This document shows positions 57,426 through 64,000 of a stretch of 64,000 bases of DNA, piece by piece. The stretch is from Lytechinus pictus (lineage: Eukaryota; Echinodermata; Echinoidea; Temnopleuroida; Toxopneustidae), in contig NC_087251.1 in the NCBI RefSeq assembly GCF_037042905.1, positions 47,068,373 through 47,132,372 on the forward strand, given 5' to 3'. Made by a program: the position numbers and the translations under genes. The number at the start of each line of letters is the position of its first letter. Within the stretch, counting starts at the first letter, position 1. The notes beneath the pieces are model-generated. The model did no database searches and was not told the origin of the DNA. It worked only from the letters and a program-made list of their open reading frames with translations.

Positions 57426-59158
57426 CTGGTGGTCCTCCTCTTCTACCTCCTCCTGCTGGTGGTACTCCCCTTCTACCTCCTCCTGCTGGTGGTAGTCCCT
57501 TTCTACCTCCTCCTGCTAGTGGTACTCCTCTTCTAGCTACCTCCTCCTGCTGGTGGTTCTCCTCTTCTACCACCTCCTGCTGGTGGTACTCCCCTTCTAC
57601 CTCCTCCTGCTGGTGGTATACTCCCCTTCTACCTACCTCCTCCTGCTGGTGGTACTCCCCTTCTACCTCCTCCTGCTGGTGGTACTCCCCTTCTACCTCC
57701 TCCTGCTGGTGGTACTCCTCTTCTACATTCTGCCCTGCATCTTCATCATCGTCCTCCATCTGCTCCTCTTCCTTCTCCAATTCTTCCAACTCTTCCTTCT
57801 GCTCCTCAACGTTCACCTGGACATCCATCTTCTCCACAGAAACATCCACCTTAAGTTGCTGCTGATATTCCGAGTCTACCTTCTCTTTCTTTTGTTCATC
57901 AGCATCTCCCTGCTCCTGTTCCCGCTTCTCTTCCTCAACCTCTTCCTTCTGCAGATCTTCAATGCTTCCCACTTCTTCCCACTGCCCCTCTTCAATATTG
58001 TATCCCTGCTTCTCTAGCTTCTCGCTGCCCCTCCTTATCTTTCTGCTCCTTCTCCTCTTCCCTCTGCTGCACCTCAATGCTATAGTCCAGCTCCTTTTCC
58101 GGCTACCCCTCAACGAAATCTTCCTCCTTCTTTTCCATCTGCCCCCGGCCTCTTCAACATCTTCCTGGATCTCTTCTTGCTGCTCCTCATCAATATCAGC
58201 CTGCTCTTATTCTTAATTTCTCCTCTTCCTTTTGCTGCTCCTCAATGCAGTCATCGTGCTCCTCTGCTCCCTGCCCTTCCTCATAATCCTTCTGCTCCTC
58301 TTCTTGAGGCTCCTCAACATCTTCCTGCCCCTCCTCATTCCTTCTGCTGCCCCTGTTCTCTCTGATCGCGCCCCTTCTCAATTTATTCCTTCTCCGTTTT
58401 CTCCTGCATGCTCCTCGACCCTATTTTCCATCTTCTCTTCCTCCTCCTGCTCCTCATTTCCTGCTCTTCATCCATGACCTCTTCCACTTTCTTCTCTTCT
58501 ACTGGCCCGAGAATGTAATATCCAATAGGCCATTGACTGATCTAACCAGAAGGTCACTGAAGAATACACCGAAATCAAAGGCCAGTGGGTCCGAGAGTTG
58601 TTCTTGATAAGGTATAATGACCCGTTCACCTGCAAAAAAAAATTAGGGCAATTGATAAAACCAAACTCCTGTGGAACCAACATAATGTGTAAAAAATGAT
58701 TAGCAGAGTTGGGTCCTGTTGTATTGGAAATGTGTGAATCGCGATGTAAATTACGAAAGAAAGTGTCCTAATTTAAGGAGGTTTTTGTAATCATAGTGAA
58801 TATGGTTACAATCAAGAGATGATGTAATAAAACTTGAATATTAATTGTATTAATAAAGCAATTACCGTTGTCGCTCATTATGCAAATTCGATAGTCGAAG
58901 ATTCTGAAGAATAATGTGCAACCAAAGAATTAACAACAATATCGATATCATAAATGATATATAAGACAATATTAATTTCGAAATCAAAATAAACTTGGTA
59001 ACTATAATGATATGCGCACCAATTCACATTTCATTACGTCACAATAAAGAAGACAACTAAGTTGCGCGCTATGAAAAAAAAATCATTAGCATCCTCATGA
59101 TAGGAAGATCGTGGGTTCGATATTAGCCGGGGAGTGTTTCATAGAAGGGCCAGGCGGC

Positions 59159-59422
59159 ACGGCCCTGGGAACAATTTTTTATTGGGGTGCTGAAGAAAGT
59201 TTGATGAGCGAAAAAAAAAGGGTTTCATTACAAAATGAAGGCCGTTTGGGTTCCAAGAAATTTGACAAGTAAAAAAAAAAAAAAAAAAAAAAAGGTTTCG
59301 ATTGGTCATTTTCAATACATTTCTCCAATTTGACACACCTACCAGAATTCCAGGGGGTGCTGCCAATGGAAAATAATACACGCAGCACCCATGCACAAGG
59401 AAAATGCTTCCCAGGGCCATTC
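59159..59422. mobile_element. MITE with GGCCCTGGGAA termini
   Basis: CACGGCCCTGGGAACAATTT on the left is mirrored by AATGCTTCCCAGGGCCATTC on the right. Inner arms carry GGGGTGCTG and CAGCACCC. An A-run lies at about 59271-59293. Confidence 0.7.
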
Positions 59423-59587
59423 CAGGCGGACGTTTATTTATCCGACAGTTACACCCAATCAAAATCAAGTGAATTTGCCGGATCCGCCAACTTGTCGGAA
59501 AAATGTTGAGGAAAAACCTCTTACCGAGTCATACCAAAGAATTTGCCTGCCTTTTTACCAGACAGGCGCCCGACGTTTATAGTTGTA

Positions 59588-59830
59588 CTTTATTATTATT
59601 TTTATCATTATCATTATTATTAATCTTCTTCTTCTTCTTATTATTATTATTATTATTATCATTATTATTATTTTTATCATTATTATTATTATTAATCTTC
59701 TTCTTCTTATTATTATTATCATTATTATTATTATTATCATTATTATTATTTTTATTACTATTGTTATTGTTATTGTTATTATATCATCATCATCATCATC
59801 ATCCTCATCATTATTATTATTATTATTAAA
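59588..59830. repeat. (TTA/TTC/TCA)n trinucleotide repeat
   Basis: Mixed TTA, TTC, ATC and TCA triplets run for about 240 bases. Open frames here are trivial. Confidence 0.95.
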
Positions 59831-59970
59831 GTAGTATAGTAGCAGTATAGTAGTAGTAGACTATAGTAGTAGTAATAGTAGACTACTACTACTAGTAGTA
59901 GTAGTATTAGCAGCAGCAGCAGCGCAGTAGTAGTAGCAGCAGCAGTAGTATAGTAGAAGTAGTAGTAAAG
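59831..59970. repeat. (AGT/AGC)n trinucleotide repeat
   Basis: Interrupted AGT and AGC triplets directly follow the TTA/TTC tract. Confidence 0.9.
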
Positions 59971-60547
59971 ATATGTAGCATTTATTATACAACACTATGT
60001 TCACTATTTCAATTATCCTATTCCCCATTACTATATTGGGGAGGATTGTGAATTTCGTATATTCAATTGAGTGATACATCAGAATAACATTTATAATTAT
60101 TATCGGCCGGGGGGGGGGGGGGAGTGGCCCTCTAAGCCCCTCCCCGATGTGTACGTTTGCCAATAATTAAATGTCTTAATTTACCTTTTTTGCCTCCCAA
60201 GTTATACCATTGCAAACAGGGTCATAGAATTTCTTTTTAGCTGAACTATTTTTACAACTGAATCATTTTTTGTCTGAAACTATTTAGCTAGAAACAGAAG
60301 ACATTAGCCTTTTTGATGTAGGCGAGAATATTTTTTTAGTCAGAAATTTTTAAGAGATATTTCTTATCACCTAGGAAAACACTAAGCCTAACAATTAGGA
60401 AGAATGCTTGCCAAATTGAGAAGAAAGAACGTTTACTAATTAAAGCAGATTATAGCTGAAAATACCCTGAAATTGCCCCCACCGTCCACACCGCGTCCAT
60501 TTAATATGCTTCGAACGCTCCTACTTCTTTTTTTTTTTCGTTTACAG

Positions 60548-60626
60548 CCGGTTTTGCAGATACCGTAAACCATTTTTACCTGGTCAAATTGCCCCAGGTT
60601 TGTCACCAGAAACAGCTCCAAAATAG
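60548..60626 (+). CDS. Possible isolated exon
   Basis: A strong acceptor (long T-run, then CGTTTACAG, ending at 60547) and a strong donor (AATAG/GTAAGT at 60627) bracket 79 bases. One frame is open, GFADTVNHFYLVKLPQVCHQ then KQLQN. No family is recognised and no partner exon was found, so it may be chance or part of a repeat. Confidence 0.2.
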
Positions 60627-63206
60627 GTAAGTAAACACGCCAGTTATATTTATTTGACGATGATTATAGTTCGAATAATATTTATTTCATATCTATCATG
60701 TTAAATTGTTTTCCATGAGATTAGAAAACACATTTTAAAACCAATATTTTTAGGCCTTTCGACTCTCGTTAAGTTAGACTTGAAAAAAATTACACAAATT
60801 TCAATAGATGGGACAACACAGCCAGTAGGCTATGGGTTCATCCAAGCCAAGCAAGATGGACGCTTAATTAAGGCAAGCGCTTCACACTTAATTTCATTTT
60901 AAAACTGGGACTCGTACTCTTGAGAGAAAAAAAAATGTTGGGGGATGGGCATGATGAGGTGGAGATACTGAGAAAGAACAATTTGTATGAAAGAAACTGA
61001 AACTAAGGAGAGAGGCAGCGTAGCCGCGAAGACAGCTGGCAGCTGTCAGTTTCGAGGAGTTTTTAACATTTTATTTTTTTTTAATTTCTCCTTGTCCACA
61101 GGCGGCTCGCGATCGTGCTGCCGCCATTAGGGGGTTAACAATGCAAAATCCCCCCGACAGGGCTCATTGATTTTTGTCTTTATTTCATAAAAATATATAA
61201 AAAGAACTGGACCAAAATAAAGATTATTATTCCGTTTGGGCCTGAAATGCACCAAGTCAAAACGGGGAAAAAATTAACTTAAAAGGGGAAAAAACAGTGA
61301 CTTACTTCGGCTATCGCGCAACTCCCACTTCCCTGGTTTATCCAAACTTTATATGGCCATTGAGTCCCTGTACAGTTCGAGGTAGAACTTCGGTCTCTCA
61401 TACTCTCTGAAATTGGTGATGGAGCCAACAGAGTTCAGCGGAACAACCAATATAACAGAGGCTCGTAATAATCTTATCAGAATCAGAGCTCGACCCGGAA
61501 AGGCCCGGCAACACGGAGCTAAAATTTATTTATGGCCATGCAAAATACAATGTTTTGACCTACTTTAGTACTTGACTCTTGTCTGTGACCGACATCACCT
61601 TCTGACCTTGTTCTCGAAAGACGATACAAATCCCCCAAATATTTTATTCACTGTTTACATTATCCAGTAGTAATATAGAGAGGAGATTGAGACAATACAA
61701 GGCCAATTCGCAATCCCTCACATGCCTATCAGTGCAGCGGTCAACAGCATGAGTCTGTGCACTGCTGGTGGTATGATTGGTTCTTGCTTACTGCGAAACA
61801 TGTGCTTTGAAATGATTTTTTTTTATGTGTGTAATCGAGAGGCAGTTTACAAACCACATCGTTTATTATGTTATTCTGGTGACCCAATTTTCAAACAGGC
61901 TCTCACAGACATTGTTTTTGTCTCCCATAGGATAGATTTATTTTAAGAGGGGGGGGGGGGGGTGGAAGTGGCAGAAAGAGTTGAAGGGCCCAGCCACTGA
62001 CAAATCATGGGAAAATTGAATCAATACGAAATTTGGATAAGGCCAATTGACTTGCATAATATAATCCGTCCGTCATGAGTGCCCGTCGGATAAATGCGAT
62101 AAAAGTTTGTACAGCATGAATTTGACCGAACTCGTGATGGTTATTTACTTCGGATCATCGCAGTTCCAGTTTCCAACAATCCCAATTCCTAGACTCGTAG
62201 CATGTCTCTTGATTGCTAAACCAAAATAAATAACCTCTGTGAAGTTCCATGTTTCAAAAGTGAAAACATGCAGTTTACTTCTGGTTGGTTAGTCTACTAA
62301 CTAATTGCTCTCCTATAGACCTCCCAGACATGCCAGCGTCTGTTTCATAACACCCCAGGCATGCGGCCGAGTGAAAGACTTGAATCCCTTCTCTGTTTCG
62401 AGATTAGCCTTGATCTCCCCATGATTTGTCAATTAAAGGTCACTTTAATTTCTGAGCGTACTTCATTCTTCATATTTGCTTTGAAGCAATAGAATATTTT
62501 ACTCAAACTATTTATTTTTATCTAACTTATTCTAGCTTTCAGCTACCGGTAATAATTTTTTTGGTGTGATATACATGTACATGCAGGTCTATGGATCAAG
62601 AAGAATAATCTAAAGAAAAAAATATGCTCTTAGAAAAAGGTGTTTTTCTCCTTTTAATAAAAAAAAGACATTAAAATATATATTTTTTTATTTCATATTA
62701 AAATTTGACAATCAAAGTATCAGTCCGATATCATCCTACCCCCATATCATCCATTTAGTCGTCTCATCTCTTCATCTCACACAATTTTTTGCTCTTGTAC
62801 CCCCCTCTCCCTCGAACTGCACCCTCCTCTTCTCGTCCGTCTCCGTCCACCCTCTTTAATGTCTCCTTTAAATGGGCCCCAAATTAAAATGTTTTACACC
62901 CAGCTGAGCTATTATTTTTGGATCACCATCTTTGTGGAATTTGTCAACACTACAGGAGGGGGGGGGGGGGGCTTCTATGGTTAGCAGAAAAACTGATAAT
63001 ATACAAAATATCTCAATACACTGAACAGATAAAATAAAGAAGAAATATTCTACATATCATCACAGTCATATTAAAAGGAAAATTTCTTGATGTATGACCA
63101 TGCCTAATGGACCGACTGGCCTTTACCTGTAAACAAATTGAACATTCTCACCCAGTGAAACCATTACTCTCAGCTAATCACAAGACCAGTCACATGATAT
63201 CACATG

Positions 63207-63247
63207 CACACCCTTAGCTAGCCGGCCCACACCCTTAGCTAGCCGGC
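63207..63247. repeat. Short direct repeat beside the LINE fragment
   Basis: CACACCCTTAGCTAGCCGGC occurs at 63207-63226 and again at 63228-63247, followed by the related CTGGCTAGCTATAG. Confidence 0.95.
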
Positions 63248-63264
63248 TGGCTAGCTATAGGATG

Positions 63265-64000
63265 CATATCGTCCCAATCTACCGGGTAAATGCAAAATTG
63301 TGTATAAAACTTGTACAGCTTGTCCAATTCTTTTGCTTGTAATATAGGAGTAAGGCAGGGAGAAAATTTGTCTCCTTTACTGTTTGCAATGTATTTGAAT
63401 GATTTTGAATATTTTGTTAGTAGGCGTTATAAAGGTCTTGATATGTGTGCTTCAGAGATTAGGAAAAATCTCAGTAATGATGATATTGAAGTATTTTTAC
63501 GTCTTTATGTGTTGCTGTATGCGGACGATACGATTGTTATGGCGGAGTCTGCTGATGAACTGCAAAATGCTTTATCAGCTGTACACCAGTACTGTGATCT
63601 TTGGAAATTGTCTGTTAACACAAGCAAAACAAAGATTGTTATAATTTCTCATGGAAAAGTGCGTAAATACCCCAAATTTACTTTTGGTGATAATACCCTC
63701 AATGTTGTTGATGATAATATATACCTCGGAACGACTTTCAATTATAATGGTTCCTTTAATAAAGCTATACTAAACAGGTTAATCAGGCGAGGAGAGCTAT
63801 GTTTGCTTTAATTTGCAAAGCAAAAAAATTGTGCTTACCTGTGGATTTTCAGTGTGAGCTTTTTGATCAGCTTGTTGTTCCGATTTTGTTGTATGGTAGT
63901 GAAGTGTGGGGCTTCCAGAAGCTCGATTGTATTGAGATATTTCATAGGAAATTTCTTTAAAGTTTGCTTAAACTAACTCGTGGCACTGCCAAATGCATGG
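63265..64000 (+). mobile_element. 5'-truncated non-LTR retrotransposon, reverse transcriptase fragment
   Basis: The RT domain is plain: GVRQGENLSPLLFAMYLNDF, then LLYADDTIVMAESADELQNA with the catalytic YADD box, then WKLSVNTSKTKIVI, and YLGTTFNYNG. A frameshift near 63310 joins the upstream AKLCIK segment, and another near 63770 leads to QARRAMFALICKAKKLCLPV and VPILLYGSEVWGF. An in-frame TAA lies at 63958-63960. The copy continues past the window. It is inactive as read. The clade is not assigned. Confidence 0.9.

Larger units (their letters stand above)
49715..57735. repeat. 8-kb minisatellite with 30-bp period
   Basis: The plus-strand unit is CTTCTACCTCCTCCTGCTGG plus TGGTACTCCT, repeated about 260 times. 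Some units carry an extra 12 bp, CTTCTACCTCCT. Variants are concentrated at a few positions: CTGCTGG or CTGTTGG, and ACTCCT, ACTCCC, ACTCCA, ACTCAT or ACTCTC. The unit has no stop in any plus frame and in two minus frames, so long open frames are expected by chance. Plus frames would read LLPPPAGGTP, STSSCWWYSS or LLLVVLLFY; minus frames EYHQQEEVEE or GVPPAGGGRR. Confidence 0.98.
49576..58629 (-). pseudogene. Glu/Gln-rich decapeptide-repeat gene, minus strand, broken
   Basis: I do not recognise the family. Read leftward, a pyrimidine tract and CAG at about 58630-58640 form a splice acceptor. The exon then encodes GERVIIPYQEQLSDPLAFDF and GVFFSDLLV. After a frameshift near 58545 comes WPIGYYILGPVEEKKVEEVM. 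About 700 bases of acidic, Gln-rich sequence follow in changing frames, with motifs such as DYSIEVQQREEEK and DDCIEEQQKEEEK. Next is the array of about 260 decapeptides EYHQQEEVEE, then a unique tail, EGEQQVEQEKGVRREKLDLE to NGLEKK, ending TAA at 49576-49578. AATAAA at 49564-49569 follows at once. Tail and pre-array region lie in the acidic frame, which supports this strand as ancestral coding. TAG codons at 50193, 51606, 51945, 53070 and 53409, plus several indels, interrupt it. It could be a dead gene or one with unusual expression. Confidence 0.55.
58640..63206. other. Region without an established gene
   Basis: It holds a MITE (59159-59422), simple repeats (59588-59970), G-runs near 60109 and 61950, and two possible splice-flanked segments listed separately or in the findings. 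The upstream exons of the minus-strand repeat gene should lie here or beyond, but none could be fixed. Confidence 0.5.

Noticed and set aside
49568-57865. Long plus-strand open frame of about 2765 codons, and other plus frames over the same array
   Set aside because: The repeat unit lacks stops in all plus frames, the frame crosses indels without effect, and the flanking unique sequence is coding-like only on the minus strand.
59100-59145. GGGTTCGATATTAGCC as a tRNA or SINE box B
   Set aside because: Only a partial box B match, with no box A upstream at the right distance.
59503-59834. Open frames of Leu, Ile and Phe
   Set aside because: They are translations of the TTA/TTC trinucleotide tract.
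1-64000. CRISPR arrays, bacterial operons, rRNA genes
   Set aside because: The sequence is eukaryotic with spliced genes. The regular repeats here are a minisatellite and transposon units without CRISPR spacing, and no rRNA signature was seen.

Overview
The window is animal genomic DNA, most likely from an echinoderm and probably a sea urchin. The main gene is split into many short exons with GT-AG introns. The surroundings are AT-rich and packed with short inverted-repeat elements, and the repeat vocabulary (including a tRNA-derived SINE and tandem units carrying TGACCTTTGACCT) is what I would expect in sea urchins. The species assignment is inference; the exon structure and repeats are read directly.

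Layout. 1-2820: a decayed minus-strand non-LTR retrotransposon, interrupted by a 411-bp hAT-type MITE with a perfect 8-bp target duplication. 3590-8985: a tandem repeat split by a 4.6-kb element with 25-bp terminal inverted repeats, a 4-bp direct repeat at its ends and many internal copies of CCACCGTTACATGGACATCA. 10048-38973: eighteen coding exons of an ARID4A/ARID4B (RBBP1 family) orthologue on the plus strand, spliced in frame to 1528 codons plus stop. Only the short exon with the start codon is not identified. 38974-49575: no recognisable gene, but a dense set of MITEs. 49576-58629: a minus-strand, Glu/Gln-rich gene or pseudogene dominated by an 8-kb, 30-bp-period minisatellite that encodes the decapeptide EYHQQEEVEE about 260 times. 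58630-63206: mostly simple repeats and MITEs. 63265-64000: a plus-strand reverse transcriptase fragment, broken by frameshifts.

The ARID4 gene encodes a chromatin reader of the SIN3-HDAC corepressor type: Tudor-like N-terminus, RBB1NT domain, ARID DNA-binding domain, chromo barrel, AT-hook-like motif and a C-terminal coiled coil. Two things stand out. The chromo barrel has lost one expected aromatic-cage tryptophan, and about 180 residues of ER/K-type charged helix lie between the barrel and the AT-hook.

The most unusual locus is the minisatellite gene. The plus strand shows an apparently uninterrupted 8.3-kb reading frame, but this is a by-product of the repeat unit, which is open in five of six frames. 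Unique sequence on both sides of the array continues the minus-strand acidic frame, and a splice acceptor precedes it. That frame is broken by five TAG codons and several indels, while the ARID4 exons in the same assembly have none, so the breaks are probably real.
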